Shown here: positions 31,902 to 41,568 of the stretch, one piece after another | Layout: every line of letters starts with the position of its first letter | How positions within the stretch are numbered: the stretch's first letter is position 1 | Assembly: GCF_003350325.1 (NCBI RefSeq) | Contig: NZ_QLYZ01000012.1 | Location: 1 to 64,000, forward strand | Length of the DNA: 64,000 nucleotides | Reading direction: 5' to 3' | From: Vibrio rhodolitus | GTDB lineage: Bacteria > Pseudomonadota > Gammaproteobacteria > Enterobacterales > Vibrionaceae | The notes under the pieces: model-generated | The model's input: only the letters and a program-made list of their open reading frames with translations | The model's database searches: none | Told to the model about the DNA's origin: nothing | Program-made: the position numbers and the translations under genes

Positions 31902-33326
31902 TTACGCGTTGGCGGTTTCAAGCTCACCTTTCGCTTGAGCACGCTTATAGAAGAACAGAGTGAAGATGATTGGCAATGCGATTGCCACCAGCATCGCGAG
32001 CGCATAGACGCCCCAGAACTGTGGCTGGATTGATAGAATCCCCGGCAGACCGCCCACTCCGATGCCATTCGCCATCACACCTGACATGCCACAAATCGCC
32101 GCTGCTGCTGCTGAGCCAAACATGGCACTTAGCATTGGAAACTTATACTTGAGGTTAATGCCGTACATCGCCGGTTCCGTCACACCTAAATAAGCGGAGA
32201 TGGCTGCTGGTACTGAAATATCGCGCTCACCATGTTTTTTACTGATGATAATGATGCCGACCACCGCAGAAGCCTGAGCAATATTTGAAAGCGCAATCAA
32301 AGGCCAGATTGGCGTACCGCCTAAATCTTGCATCAATTGCAGGTCAACCGCGTTAGTAGTGTGATGAATACCCGTGATCACCAGTGGCGCATAAAGGAAG
32401 CCAAAAATCACAGAGCCAATCACAGCAAAATCGCCAGTCATCGCCGCTTTAGCAGCAAATGCCACGCCATCACCCAACATACGACCAAACGGACCAATAA
32501 TAGAGTGCGCCAAAACGACAGAAACAATAATTGAGACAAACGGCACCACCACCAAATAGAGGTAGGACGGAACAATGCGTTTTAAGTTAGTCTCAATAAA
32601 TGCCAATGCCACACCAGCGAGCATTGCTGGTATCACCTGAGCTTGGTAGCCGACCTTCTCAATCACAAACAGTCCGAAATCCCATACTTCAGGCGCTTGT
32701 TTACCAATGAGGTAAGCGTTCATCAATTGCGGCGAAACTAAAGTCACACCTAAAGTAATACCCAAGATCGGTGTACCACCCAACTTTTTCACCGTTGACC
32801 AACACACACCAACCGGTAGGAAGAAGAAGATCGCTTCACCGATTAACCACAAGAAGCTGTGTACTGTTGCCCAAAATTGACTAATTTCAGTCAGTGACTG
32901 ACCATCAAACATCTTGATGTCGCCAATCACATTGCGGAAACCTAAGATCAAACCGCCAGTAATAATCGCAGGCAACAGCGGGACAAAGATTTCAGCTAAA
33001 TGGGAAATCCCGCGCTCAAGCACATTCATGTTCTGACGCGCCGCATTCTTAGCGTCTTCTTTTGAAGCTTCACTCTTACCAGAGAGTGTAATCAACACCT
33101 TGTAGACTTCATCAACCTCAGTGCCGATCACCACTTGGAACTGACCTGCATTGGTAAAGCAGCCTTTGACCATCGGCAGAGCTTCCAAACCTTTCTCGTC
33201 GGCTTTGGCTGTGTCGTTTAACACAAAACGCAAGCGCGTTAAGCAATGGCTTACGCTGGCAATGTTCTCCGCTCCGCCGACCAATTCGATCAGACGCACA
33301 ACATCTTGTTTGGCTATCTTACTCAT
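31902..33326 (-). CDS. treB: Trehalose PTS permease, EIIBC component
   Basis: TreB imports trehalose and phosphorylates it to trehalose-6-phosphate. The 474-residue product has an N-terminal EIIB domain with the phospho-accepting Cys28 (VSHCLTRLRF) and a C-terminal EIIC domain with about ten membrane segments, including the GITEPAMYG-like loop (here LGVTEPAMYGINL). No EIIA domain is present, so phosphate is expected from EIIA-Glc (crr at 5931). The ATG at 33326 was preferred over a GTG 12 bases upstream. Two TreR-type operators lie directly before the gene. Confidence 0.95.
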   Translation of the reverse strand: MSKIAKQDVVRLIELVGGAENIASVSHCLTRLRFVLNDTAKADEKGLEALPMVKGCFTNAGQFQVVIGTEVDEVYKVLITLSGKSEASKEDAKNAARQNMNVLERGISHLAEIFVPLLPAIITGGLILGFRNVIGDIKMFDGQSLTEISQFWATVHSFLWLIGEAIFFFLPVGVCWSTVKKLGGTPILGITLGVTLVSPQLMNAYLIGKQAPEVWDFGLFVIEKVGYQAQVIPAMLAGVALAFIETNLKRIVPSYLYLVVVPFVSIIVSVVLAHSIIGPFGRMLGDGVAFAAKAAMTGDFAVIGSVIFGFLYAPLVITGIHHTTNAVDLQLMQDLGGTPIWPLIALSNIAQASAVVGIIIISKKHGERDISVPAAISAYLGVTEPAMYGINLKYKFPMLSAMFGSAAAAAICGMSGVMANGIGVGGLPGILSIQPQFWGVYALAMLVAIALPIIFTLFFYKRAQAKGELETANA

Positions 33327-33375
33327 AACCCTGTCCACCCTATTGGAGTTGATTCATTTATAGTTCTTAATTTTA

Positions 33376-33391
33376 ATGGGAACATTCCCAT
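33376..33391. promoter_or_regulatory. TreR operator, proximal to treB
   Basis: ATGGGAACATTCCCAT is a near-perfect palindrome with GGGAAC half-sites typical of TreR. It lies 50 bases before treB and 56 bases from a sister site, a spacing of a little over five helical turns that could allow looping. Confidence 0.8.
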
Positions 33392-33431
33392 CTCTTGGTG
33401 AGTATATTGACAGAATCGATAACAACTAAAA

Positions 33432-33447
33432 ATGGGAACAGTCCCAT
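33432..33447. promoter_or_regulatory. TreR operator, distal to treB
   Basis: ATGGGAACAGTCCCAT shares 14 of 16 bases with the proximal site. It lies between the treR stop and treB, so it can control treBC and not treR's own promoter. Confidence 0.8.
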
Positions 33448-33497
33448 TAATTGAAAGTGATCACAGTATAATTTTAAATCACTTTAAAAATAGGAAC

Positions 33498-34445
33498 TTA
33501 AGCTAGGACGGGTTGCTGAGTGATATGTGAGAGCGACTCTTCACCATTGATATGAGAAATCAATAAGTTAGCCGCTTTTACCCCTGCTTGGGCATAGCCG
33601 GGATCAATGCTGAAAACTTTCGGAAAAAGAAAAGAGAGCAGTTCATTACCACCAACGCCTGTCACGATAACCTCCTCACGACCTAACTCTTGTAGACGTT
33701 TAATCACCCCAAGCGCTAAGGTATCGCTGGCGCACACAATCGCTTCGGTGCCTTCGCGTAATACTTGCTCAACCAGTTGGTAAGCACTTTCATGATTAAG
33801 ATCGCCCGTTTGATAATTTGGCGCCACACCTTGTTGCTCACACCATGTGAGGTAAGCGTCAAGACGCAACTGACCTGTAGTACGGTCACTCGGATTCACC
33901 CCAATGTAAGCAATCTGAGTTAAAGCTTGCTGCTGCAAATGCTCGAGAGCTTGAGTGATCACTCCGTGATTGTCGTAATTGATTGAAGAAACCTGTTGAG
34001 TGTCCATCGCGATCACCACCACACGATCTTGCCATCGTTCAAGCTGCGACAAATCCAAACTGCTGAAACCAAACACGATCACCCCATCTACATTACGGCG
34101 CTTAAGTACATCCAAATGCTCAGTGGTTTTTTGCGGATCAAACTGACTTTCCATAATCACCACATCGTAGCCAGCTTGATAAAGCGCTTGCAGCATACTG
34201 CCCACCGCTTTGTTCTCTGATGGCGAATCAAGTCGTGAAATAATCACCCCAACAACACGTTGGCTACCGCCGCGCATTGATTGTGCAGACTTAGAAGGGA
34301 CATAACCCGATTCAGCTATCACTTGCTCCACTTTAATGCGTGTCTCTGGTTTCACTTTGGGATCATTGGTTAACACGCGAGAAACTGTCGACTTACCAAC
34401 ACCAGCAAGGCGGGCAATATCCAAAATGGTCAGCTTTTTGTTCAT
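33498..34445 (-). CDS. treR: Trehalose operon repressor TreR
   Basis: TreR is a LacI-family repressor that releases the tre operators when trehalose-6-phosphate accumulates. Starting at the ATG at 34445 gives 315 residues beginning MNKKLTILDIARLAGVGKST; the helix-turn-helix covers about residues 7-26 and a periplasmic-binding-like effector domain fills the rest. An upstream start at 34505 would place 20 unrelated residues before the HTH and was rejected. It is upstream of treB on the same strand, and the paired operators lie between them. Confidence 0.94.
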   Translation of the reverse strand: MNKKLTILDIARLAGVGKSTVSRVLTNDPKVKPETRIKVEQVIAESGYVPSKSAQSMRGGSQRVVGVIISRLDSPSENKAVGSMLQALYQAGYDVVIMESQFDPQKTTEHLDVLKRRNVDGVIVFGFSSLDLSQLERWQDRVVVIAMDTQQVSSINYDNHGVITQALEHLQQQALTQIAYIGVNPSDRTTGQLRLDAYLTWCEQQGVAPNYQTGDLNHESAYQLVEQVLREGTEAIVCASDTLALGVIKRLQELGREEVIVTGVGGNELLSFLFPKVFSIDPGYAQAGVKAANLLISHINGEESLSHITQQPVLA

Positions 34446-34523
34446 AGTTGAGGGTTTTATTGTGGTTAGAAAGTCAGTGGCTAAGGCTATGGAGCTTAAA
34501 CCCAATCACCTCAGCCCATAACA

Positions 34524-34865
34524 TTATTGGCTTTCACAGTTTTTGTAAATCTCTCGACCTAACTCTAAGCGAGCATATTTGCCTTTCGTGTACAAGTTCA
34601 CAGGCTTGATCTCAGTTTGCGCGTTTTCCGGCAACATGTAACGCGTCCCCGAACCCGATGGAACCTGCACTAGCGCATAATCAACGCCATCGACTTGAAC
34701 CAATGCGCCCTGCTCTTCAATCAGATAGTCTGCGGCAAACTGTTTATCTTCACTGCATTGATACTGATAGCCGTACTGATCATTGTTGTTAGTCGTTGAG
34801 TCGTTACTGGTCGCACAACCCGCAAGAAGAACAGCACTAGTGATACAAATGCTGGCTCTGAACAT
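34524..34865 (-). CDS. Putative MliC-type lysozyme-inhibitor lipoprotein
   Basis: The 113-residue precursor has a signal with lipobox LLAGC (Cys17), a short Ser/Thr/Asn linker, and a C-terminal domain whose pattern (YQCSEDKQFAADYL, GSGTRYML, KGKYARLELG and a final Cys) resembles MliC/PliC inhibitors of C-type lysozyme. In that family the SGxxY and Lys-containing motifs insert into the lysozyme active site; both are visible here. The ATG at 34865 gives a normal signal peptide, unlike the one 30 bases upstream. It follows gmhB after a terminator. The assignment rests on motif likeness only. Confidence 0.6.
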   Translation of the reverse strand: MFRASICITSAVLLAGCATSNDSTTNNNDQYGYQYQCSEDKQFAADYLIEEQGALVQVDGVDYALVQVPSGSGTRYMLPENAQTEIKPVNLYTKGKYARLELGREIYKNCESQ

Positions 34866-34884
34866 AGTCACCTCCGATAAAAAT

Positions 34885-34906
34885 AAAGGCTGCAACGGCA
34901 GCCTTT
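34885..34906 (-). terminator. gmhB terminator
   Basis: Read on the minus strand: AAAGGCTGC, loop CGTT, GCAGCCTTT followed by ATTTTTAT, a 9-pair stem between gmhB and the downstream lipoprotein gene. Confidence 0.85.
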
Positions 34907-34941
34907 AAATAATAGTCTATTTTTTTAGATAGTTAGGTTAA

Positions 34942-35493
34942 TCATTTATCTAAGTACCTTGGAACATCGCGGATACTGTCCAAAACAGCGCTCGCTAATG
35001 ACTCACCTTGCTCAGTAACTGGCTTGCCGGTACGCACCAAAATTTTTGTGCCCACACCTGCCGCTTCAGCCGCCATCATATCTTCTGCTTTATCGCCAAC
35101 CATCACTGAGTTAGCCATATCAATTTTTAGGAAATCACGCGCCGAGATAAACATACCCGGCTTTGGCTTACGACAATCACAGTCTTCTTTATATTTACCT
35201 TGCCCATGTTCAGCATGGTGTGGACAGTAATAAATGCCATCGAGCTCAACACCGTTATCAACAAAGTTCCAATCCATCCACTGAGTGAGAGAAAGGAAGC
35301 GATCTTCGCTGAACTTACCACGCGCAATTCCCGACTGGTTAGTTACCAATACCAGCAAATAGCCCATCTGCTGTAGCTTTTTGGTCGCTTCAAAAACGCC
35401 TTCGATAAATTCGAAGTCATGCTCATCATGTACATAGCCGTGGTCTACGTTAATTACGCCATCACGATCCAAAAAAACTGCTGGTTTCGCCAA
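34942..35493 (-). CDS. gmhB: D-glycero-beta-D-manno-heptose-1,7-bisphosphate 7-phosphatase
   Basis: GmhB removes the 7-phosphate in the ADP-heptose pathway for LPS core. The 183-residue HAD phosphatase has motif [16 protein letters not shown] (nucleophile at about residue 9), motif II LVTNQSG, the zinc-binding CPHH...CDCRKP segment, and motif [14 protein letters not shown]. It starts with TTG ([12 protein letters not shown]), matching family N-termini; no ATG fits. Its pathway partner gmhA lies at 45953-46531. It is divergent from metNIQ, the same neighbour as in enterics. Confidence 0.95.
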   Translation of the reverse strand: MAKPAVFLDRDGVINVDHGYVHDEHDFEFIEGVFEATKKLQQMGYLLVLVTNQSGIARGKFSEDRFLSLTQWMDWNFVDNGVELDGIYYCPHHAEHGQGKYKEDCDCRKPKPGMFISARDFLKIDMANSVMVGDKAEDMMAAEAAGVGTKILVRTGKPVTEQGESLASAVLDSIRDVPRYLDK

Positions 35494-35595
35494 AATTACT
35501 GTCTCTATTTGCTTGTATAACTTAAAGGATTATACCCGCTTTATTTCTTTCATCACTATCTAATTACTTAATCGTTTGCTTACCAAGGTGAGTTT

Positions 35596-35611
35596 GGACG
35601 TCTAGACGTAA
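35596..35611. promoter_or_regulatory. Tandem MetJ boxes upstream of metN
   Basis: GGACGTCTAGACGTAA comprises two adjacent 8-bp met boxes (consensus AGACGTCT), with seven and six matching bases. A TTGACA at 35621-35626 lies just after, so bound MetJ would cover the upstream edge of the promoter. MetJ repression of metNIQ is established in E. coli. Confidence 0.85.
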
Positions 35612-35620
35612 AAATATCTA

Positions 35621-35649
35621 TTGACACTAATTCAACAAACCCATAGCAT
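35621..35649 (+). promoter_or_regulatory. Candidate metN promoter
   Basis: TTGACA at 35621-35626 and TAGCAT at 35644-35649 are spaced 17 bases apart. The -10 is weak (four of six). The pair sits about 70 bases before metN and next to the MetJ boxes. Confidence 0.5.
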
Positions 35650-35718
35650 CATCTATTAAATGAGATGTAGCTCAACATAATATACTGTTCAAACACTCGA
35701 GCATAAGCAGGTTTCTCA

Positions 35719-36753
35719 ATGATTGAAATTAATCAGGTAAATAAGGTGTTCTATCAAGGCAAAAAGGAAATTAATGCCTTGAAAGATATTAACCTCCATA
35801 TCTCCCAAGGGACTATTTTTGGGGTGATCGGTGCGTCTGGCGCTGGTAAAAGTACCCTGATCCGCTGCGTAAACATGCTTGAAGCACCAACCAGTGGTGA
35901 AATCATCGTCGATGGCGTCGACTTAACCAAATTGAGTAAATCTCAACTGAGCGAAGCTCGTCGTAACATTGGCATGATTTTCCAGCATTTTAATCTGCTG
36001 TCATCCCGTACTGTGTTTGAAAACGTGGCACTGCCACTTGAGCTAGCGGGCAAAGAAAAGTCACACATTACTAGCAAAGTGACTGAACTGCTTAAATTGG
36101 TTGGTCTAGCGGATAAACATGAAAGCTACCCATCAAATTTAAGTGGCGGTCAAAAACAGCGTGTTGCTATCGCTCGTGCACTAGCATGCGATCCTAAAGT
36201 ATTGCTGTGTGATGAAGCCACCAGCGCACTCGATCCAGCAACCACGCAATCGATCTTAGAATTGCTACGTGAAATCAACCGCCAACTAAAAATTACCATC
36301 CTGCTTATCACTCACGAAATGGATGTGGTTAAGAGCATCTGTCACGAAGTGGCGATTATTGGTGGTGGTGAGTTAGTGGAAAAAGGCACGGTTGGCGAAA
36401 TTTTTGCCCATCCGAAAACTGAACTGGCGCATCAATTTATTCGTTCAACTTTAGACTTGTCGATTCCTGAAGATTACCAAGCGCGCCTACAACCAACCCG
36501 CGTTGCAGATAGCTACCCGTTGGTACGTCTTGAATTTACCGGCGCAACGGTTGACGCACCATTGATGAGCCAAATTGCGCGCAAATACAATATCGACATC
36601 AGTATTCTTAGCTCAGATCTTGATTACGCTGGCGGCGTGAAATTCGGCATGATGGTCGCAGAGCTGTTTGGCAACGAAGAAGATGACAACAGGGCAATTG
36701 AATTCTTGCGTGAAAACAACGTGAAAGTAGAGGTGCTTGGCTATGTCCTTTAA
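35719..36753 (+). CDS. metN: Methionine ABC transporter ATP-binding protein MetN
   Basis: MetN powers import of D- and L-methionine. The 344-residue ATPase has Walker [10 protein letters not shown] (about residues 38-46), the signature LSGGQKQR, Walker [12 protein letters not shown] and the switch His in LLITHEMD. The C-terminal NIL/ACT-like domain (about 265-344) binds methionine and shuts the transporter off when the cell is replete. It overlaps metI by 11 bases and heads metN-metI-metQ. Confidence 0.97.
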   Translation: MIEINQVNKVFYQGKKEINALKDINLHISQGTIFGVIGASGAGKSTLIRCVNMLEAPTSGEIIVDGVDLTKLSKSQLSEARRNIGMIFQHFNLLSSRTVFENVALPLELAGKEKSHITSKVTELLKLVGLADKHESYPSNLSGGQKQRVAIARALACDPKVLLCDEATSALDPATTQSILELLREINRQLKITILLITHEMDVVKSICHEVAIIGGGELVEKGTVGEIFAHPKTELAHQFIRSTLDLSIPEDYQARLQPTRVADSYPLVRLEFTGATVDAPLMSQIARKYNIDISILSSDLDYAGGVKFGMMVAELFGNEEDDNRAIEFLRENNVKVEVLGYVL

Positions 36754-37420
36754 TACCATTTCTGATTGGCTAAGCTTAAATGCAGATTTGTTGCTTGGTG
36801 CAACATGGGAAACCATCTATATGGTGGCAGTAGCTGGCATCGTTGGCTTTGCGATTGGTATTCCTCTTGGAGTAATTCTACACACCAGCAAAAAAGGTGG
36901 TTTACTTGAGAACCCTCGTCTAAACAGCGCATTAGGTGCGATTGTTAACATTGGTCGCTCAGTACCTTTCTTAGTGTTGATGGTGGCAATTATCCCAGTA
37001 ACCAAGTTTTTAGTCGGTACCTTTATCGGCACGACCGCGGCGATTGTTCCACTGACCATTGGCGCCATCCCTTTTGTGGCTCGTCTGATTGAAGGCGCGC
37101 TACTGGAAGTTCCAACCGGCTTGGTAGAAGCTGCGCAAGCTATGGGCGCGACACCGCTGCAAATTATTAATAAGGTACTGCTTCCTGAAGCACTACCAAC
37201 GATTGTTAACTCAGTCACTATCACACTAGTCACACTAGTTAGCTACTCTGCAATGGCAGGTACTGTTGGCGGCGGTGGTCTTGGTGATGTTGCCATTCGT
37301 TATGGTTTCCACCGTTATGATGTGGTGATAATGGCTGTGACTGTCGTGATGTTGATTGTATTGGTACAAATTATTCAGTCTATCGGTGACGCCGTTGTTC
37401 GCCACGTAGACCACAGATAA
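36743..37420 (+). CDS. metI: Methionine ABC transporter permease MetI
   Basis: MetI is the membrane channel subunit. The 225-residue product has five membrane segments and the EAA loop that docks on MetN ([22 protein letters not shown], about residues 130-151). The ATG at 36743 ([10 protein letters not shown]) lies inside the end of metN, an 11-base overlap typical of coupled translation; a TTG two codons earlier is less likely. Confidence 0.96.
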   Translation: MSFNTISDWLSLNADLLLGATWETIYMVAVAGIVGFAIGIPLGVILHTSKKGGLLENPRLNSALGAIVNIGRSVPFLVLMVAIIPVTKFLVGTFIGTTAAIVPLTIGAIPFVARLIEGALLEVPTGLVEAAQAMGATPLQIINKVLLPEALPTIVNSVTITLVTLVSYSAMAGTVGGGGLGDVAIRYGFHRYDVVIMAVTVVMLIVLVQIIQSIGDAVVRHVDHR

Positions 37421-37443
37421 GAATTCATATAAGGAGATGTGTT

Positions 37444-38253
37444 ATGAAATTTGGTTTTAAATCTTTAGTTGCTATCGTGGCAGCAGCATCCGCACTTGTG
37501 CTAACGGGTTGTGGCGAGAAGGAAGTCGACAACAGCAAAATTAAAGTGGGTGTAATGGCAGGTGCTGAAGAGCAAGTTGCTGAAGTTGCAGCTAAAGTTG
37601 CAAAAGAAAAGTTTGGTCTTGAAGTAGAGCTAATTACTTTCTCTGACTATGTAACGCCAAACGCAGCACTGGATGATGGCTCTATCGATATTAACGCATT
37701 CCAACACAAGCCATACCTAGATCAGCAAATCGCTGACCGTGGCTACAAACTGGTTATCGCGGGTAACACCTTTGTGTATCCAATCGCAGGCTACTCGAAA
37801 GAAATCAAAGCGGTTGAAGAGATCCAAGATGGTGCGCGTATTGCAGTACCAAACGATCCAACTAACCTAGGTCGCTCACTACTACTTCTTGAGCAACAAG
37901 GTTTGATCAAACTACGTGATGGCGTTGGTCTACTAGCAACAGTACGTGACATCGTGGAAAACCCGAAAAACCTAACCATCGTTGAGCTAGATGCAGCACA
38001 ACTGCCACGCTCACTAGATGACGTAGTGCTTTCAGTAATCAACAACACTTACGCAGCGTCAGTTAATCTAACTCCACAACGCGACGGTATTTTTGTGGAA
38101 GACAAAGAATCTCCATACGTAAACCTTATCGTTGCTCGTGAAGACAACGTGAATGCAGAAAACGTGGTTAACTTCGTAAAAGCATACCAATCTGAAGAAG
38201 TATACTCAGCAGCGTCTGAAATCTTCAAAGGTGGCGTTGCTAAAGGCTGGTAA
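37444..38253 (+). CDS. metQ: Methionine ABC transporter substrate-binding lipoprotein MetQ
   Basis: MetQ captures methionine at the outer face of the inner membrane and hands it to MetNI. The 269-residue precursor has lipobox LVLTGC (Cys23) and the NlpA-family core: IKVGVMAGAEEQVAEVA, DINAFQHKPYL and IAVPNDPTNLGRSLLLLE. AAGGAGATG gives a strong ribosome site. Transcription ends at the hairpin at 38282-38305. Confidence 0.97.
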   Translation: MKFGFKSLVAIVAAASALVLTGCGEKEVDNSKIKVGVMAGAEEQVAEVAAKVAKEKFGLEVELITFSDYVTPNAALDDGSIDINAFQHKPYLDQQIADRGYKLVIAGNTFVYPIAGYSKEIKAVEEIQDGARIAVPNDPTNLGRSLLLLEQQGLIKLRDGVGLLATVRDIVENPKNLTIVELDAAQLPRSLDDVVLSVINNTYAASVNLTPQRDGIFVEDKESPYVNLIVAREDNVNAENVVNFVKAYQSEEVYSAASEIFKGGVAKGW

Positions 38254-38281
38254 TCACGCACTTAGCAAGAAATTATCTTAC

Positions 38282-38308
38282 AAGCTGGCTTTCGAGCCAG
38301 CTTTTTTT
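38282..38308 (+). terminator. metQ terminator
   Basis: AAGCTGGCT, loop TTCG, AGCCAGCTT followed by TTTTT: a 9-pair stem with a stable UUCG-type loop and a T-run. Confidence 0.93.
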
Positions 38309-38482
38309 GTATTTAAGCCCACACAATTCGCCAACTCTTTCGAGAAGTTAATGTAACCTTAATCTTGTTCTCAATCGCTTCTGCCCCAGTGATTACATCC
38401 TGACTTTACCGCGCTTTCACCTGCTCACAACTCGGTTACTCTGCCAGAGCTAAAAGTCTGATTTGACGATATAGAGGCTATT

Positions 38483-39667
38483 ATGAGTAATAAATTTTTG
38501 CCGGTCTTAACTCCGCTGCGTGGGCTTGCCGCGTTATTTGTTGTGCTGTTTCACGCTCGGCTGATCCTATTTCCGCAAATAAACCCAGAGATTAAGATCT
38601 ACAGCGCGTTTTTAGAAAATGCCTATCTGTGGGTCGACCTATTCTTTATCCTCAGTGGATATGTGATGCTGCATTGCTATCAGCAAACCTTCTCGTCTGG
38701 CATCACACGACAAAGCTGGAAACGATTTATCTGGCTAAGGTTTACCCGGATTTATCCGCTGTTTCTCATCACTCTATTGTGTCTTATCGCTTGGGAAAGC
38801 TACAAACAGCAGCATGGCATTGGCTTTTTTGGCGGGGCGTTACTTAATTCATGGGGATTAGCTGGCATACCGGCTTTTGCAGGACCATTTAATACCTCAC
38901 AAACGCTGCTATCCAACTTACTTATGCTGCAAGGACTATCAAGCTACGGATTAAGTTGGAACATTGCGGGCTGGTCACTCTCTATTGAATGGCTTTGCTA
39001 CCTTGCCTTCCCATTTTCCGTGCCTTTCTTGCTCCGCCTGCGCAGCAAGTTGCCACTACTGCTACTTGTTAATGCAGGCATACTTATCAGCTTAGTCTCA
39101 CTGTATGGCACGCTTGATCTCACCACCGGCGTTGGGGCGCTATTACGTGGATGGATAGGTTTTACCACCGGAGCAAGTTTATGTTGTTATGTTTCTCTTA
39201 GCGCACGCTCAGCGCTAGCCAACCCTTGGCTACCTTTATTGACTTTTATAGCCTGCCTTTTGGTGATGCATTTTAGCCAAAATGTCTGGTCACTGCTGGC
39301 GTGTTACCCACTGTTTGCGGTGTTAGTGGCATCATCAGCAACGCAAAAACACCCTCAGCATATCGCCAACCGCTTGTTAGACAATCGCCTCACTAATTGG
39401 CTCGGAGAGCTCTCCTACTCGATGTATTTGTGGCACTGCGTCTTGCTGCTTGCGGGAGTAGAAATTCTAAACCTTATCAATCCGCTCGCGGTGGATAAGT
39501 GGTATCAACAAACCAGTTGGCTGGCGCACCTCTTAGCAATTAGTGGCTTTCTCGGATTACTGATTGCTCTATCAGCACTTAGCTATTATGGCTTTGAAAA
39601 ACCGATAATGAAGTGGCTAAGAAGGCAGCCCGCAGCACAAATGCAAGCTGAAACTAAACGCACATAA
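38483..39667 (+). CDS. Acyltransferase-3 family membrane protein (OafA/YrhL-like)
   Basis: Members of this family transfer acetyl or other acyl groups onto surface sugars such as O-antigen or exopolysaccharide. The 394-residue product has about ten membrane segments and the N-terminal family motif LTPLRGLAALFVVLFHARL with the catalytic-type His (about residue 23), followed by WVDLFFILSGYVMLH and the RxxR-like RFTRIYPLF. The periplasmic SGNH domain found in some OafA proteins is absent. It stands alone between metQ and abgT, so its substrate cannot be inferred. Confidence 0.87.
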   Translation: MSNKFLPVLTPLRGLAALFVVLFHARLILFPQINPEIKIYSAFLENAYLWVDLFFILSGYVMLHCYQQTFSSGITRQSWKRFIWLRFTRIYPLFLITLLCLIAWESYKQQHGIGFFGGALLNSWGLAGIPAFAGPFNTSQTLLSNLLMLQGLSSYGLSWNIAGWSLSIEWLCYLAFPFSVPFLLRLRSKLPLLLLVNAGILISLVSLYGTLDLTTGVGALLRGWIGFTTGASLCCYVSLSARSALANPWLPLLTFIACLLVMHFSQNVWSLLACYPLFAVLVASSATQKHPQHIANRLLDNRLTNWLGELSYSMYLWHCVLLLAGVEILNLINPLAVDKWYQQTSWLAHLLAISGFLGLLIALSALSYYGFEKPIMKWLRRQPAAQMQAETKRT

Positions 39668-39710
39668 CTAGCCGAAGGCTATCAAGAAAGTTCATCAAGC
39701 AAAAAATCGA

Positions 39711-39738
39711 CAAAGCCGGAGCAAATACTCCGGCTTTG
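39711..39738 (-). terminator. Terminator downstream of the AbgT gene
   Basis: CAAAGCCGGAG and CTCCGGCTTTG form an 11-pair stem with loop of 6. On the minus strand it is followed by TCGATTTTTT, which fits termination of the gene at 39772-41358; it may also block the convergent acyltransferase transcript. Confidence 0.75.
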
Positions 39739-39771
39739 GGTTAATCATTCAATCAAGTGGTCACTACGTGA

Positions 39772-41358
39772 CTATGGCGTGTAGTAAGTCGCTGCACCAG
39801 GACCAACTGGAAGACCCAATACGAATACCCAGATGTAGAATAGTAAGCTCCAACCAACCATAAAGCAGATTGAGTAAGGCAGCATAGTCGCGATCAGCGT
39901 ACCAATACCAAGATTCTTCACGTAACGTGTTGCTACCGCCAAAATCAGACCAAAGTAACTCATCATTGGCGTAATAATGTTAGTGGTTGAATCACCAATA
40001 CGGTAAGCCGCTTGAATCGTCTCTGGCGCATAGCCAACCAACATTAACATCGGCACAAAAATCGGTGCGGTTACCGCCCACTGCGCTGACGCTGAGCCAA
40101 TCATTAAGTTGATAAAGGCACACATCAAGATGAAGGCGAAGAACAGCATTGGTCCAGTCAAGCCAATCTCTTGCAAGAAACCAGCGCCGGCAACCGCAAA
40201 CACCTGACCAAAGTTGGTCCACTTGAAGAAAGCAACAAATTGCGCGGCAAAGAATACCAGTACAATATACATACCCATTGAAGACATCGATTTTGCCATT
40301 GCATCAATCACGTCTCGGTCAGTTTTCATCGTGCCCACCACTTTGCCGTAGACAAAACCAGGAATGGCGAAGAAAACAAAGATAAAGGCAACAATACTCT
40401 TCAAAAATGGTGAGCCCGCCACCTTACCTGCATCAGAACGTAATACGCCGTCAGCTGGAACGATCGTCCACGCTAGTAATGCCGATACCAGCAATACCGC
40501 TAAACCCGCAAGCTTAAGACCTTTTTTCTCAATGTCGGTTAGCTTACCCATTGAATCTTGTGACAGATCTTCCGCCGCTTCTTCATCGTTATATTTACCT
40601 AACTTAGGCTCAACAATCTTCTCAGTAACGAAAGCACCAGTAATCGCGATAAAGAAGGTAGAAACAAACATGAAGTACCAGTTAACTTCTGGTCCAACGG
40701 TATAGGTTGGGTCAATCATCTGCGCCGCTGTCTCGGTAATACCAGACAACAACGGGTCAACGGTACCAATCAGTAGGTTGGCAGAGTAACCGCCGGATAC
40801 ACCGGCAAAGGCAGCAGCTAGACCTGCAAGTGGGTGGCGCCCTAGTGAGTGGAATAGCATCGCGGCAAGAGGGATAAGAACAACATAGCCTAGCTCAGAA
40901 GCGGTGTTGGAAATAATACCAGCAAACACCACAGTGACAGTTACCATGCGCTTGGATGCGCCCATGACAAGACCACGCATCGCAGCAGAAAGTAGCCCTG
41001 AATGCTCGGCAATTGCCACACCTAACATCGCCACCAGCACAGTGCCTAATGGTGCAAAGCCAACAAAGTTTTTCACTAGGTTAGTGACGATCAGTTGCAG
41101 ACCGTCCGCATTGAGCAAGCTTACAACATGGATCATGCCATCAGCAGCACGACCTTTAGCCCCTTCAGGTCTTGGGTCAACCACAGAGACTTCAAAATAA
41201 CCGGCAATTCCGGATGTCACGAGAATCGCGACACAGAAAATAGCAAATAAAGTGATTGGGTGAGGTAATAGATTCCCCAAATACTCAACCGTATCTAAAA
41301 AGCGTGTAAACAGAGTTTTCTTCGGTGAGTGTTGTCTTATTGAATCAGATGAACTCAT
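39772..41358 (-). CDS. abgT: AbgT-family transporter (p-aminobenzoyl-glutamate type)
   Basis: AbgT-family proteins move p-aminobenzoyl-glutamate, a folate breakdown product, and some export sulfonamides. The 528-residue product has the family layout of about nine to eleven membrane segments with re-entrant loops. It shows IISNTASELGYVVLIPLAAMLF (about residues 148-169) and the later IGSASAQWAVTAPIFVPMLML region. No abgA/abgB hydrolase genes are nearby, so the substrate is an inference from the family. AGGAGGGAAC precedes the start. Confidence 0.88.
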   Translation of the reverse strand: MSSSDSIRQHSPKKTLFTRFLDTVEYLGNLLPHPITLFAIFCVAILVTSGIAGYFEVSVVDPRPEGAKGRAADGMIHVVSLLNADGLQLIVTNLVKNFVGFAPLGTVLVAMLGVAIAEHSGLLSAAMRGLVMGASKRMVTVTVVFAGIISNTASELGYVVLIPLAAMLFHSLGRHPLAGLAAAFAGVSGGYSANLLIGTVDPLLSGITETAAQMIDPTYTVGPEVNWYFMFVSTFFIAITGAFVTEKIVEPKLGKYNDEEAAEDLSQDSMGKLTDIEKKGLKLAGLAVLLVSALLAWTIVPADGVLRSDAGKVAGSPFLKSIVAFIFVFFAIPGFVYGKVVGTMKTDRDVIDAMAKSMSSMGMYIVLVFFAAQFVAFFKWTNFGQVFAVAGAGFLQEIGLTGPMLFFAFILMCAFINLMIGSASAQWAVTAPIFVPMLMLVGYAPETIQAAYRIGDSTTNIITPMMSYFGLILAVATRYVKNLGIGTLIATMLPYSICFMVGWSLLFYIWVFVLGLPVGPGAATYYTP

Positions 41359-41568
41359 CTGTTCCCTCCTTGTAGTTATTCCTGCGCAAATGTGAACAAA
41401 TTGTCACAAAGCCGAGACAGCCTACTTTAAGGAGGGAATGTAAAACAAATGAAAAATGTAACAATAATTTAATATTGCAGAATTTATAACCAATCAATTA
41501 CCTAAGTAGCAGTCAATAATAGGAATCAAAAAGCATTTAAACAGTAAATATAACTACCGCTTTGTATT

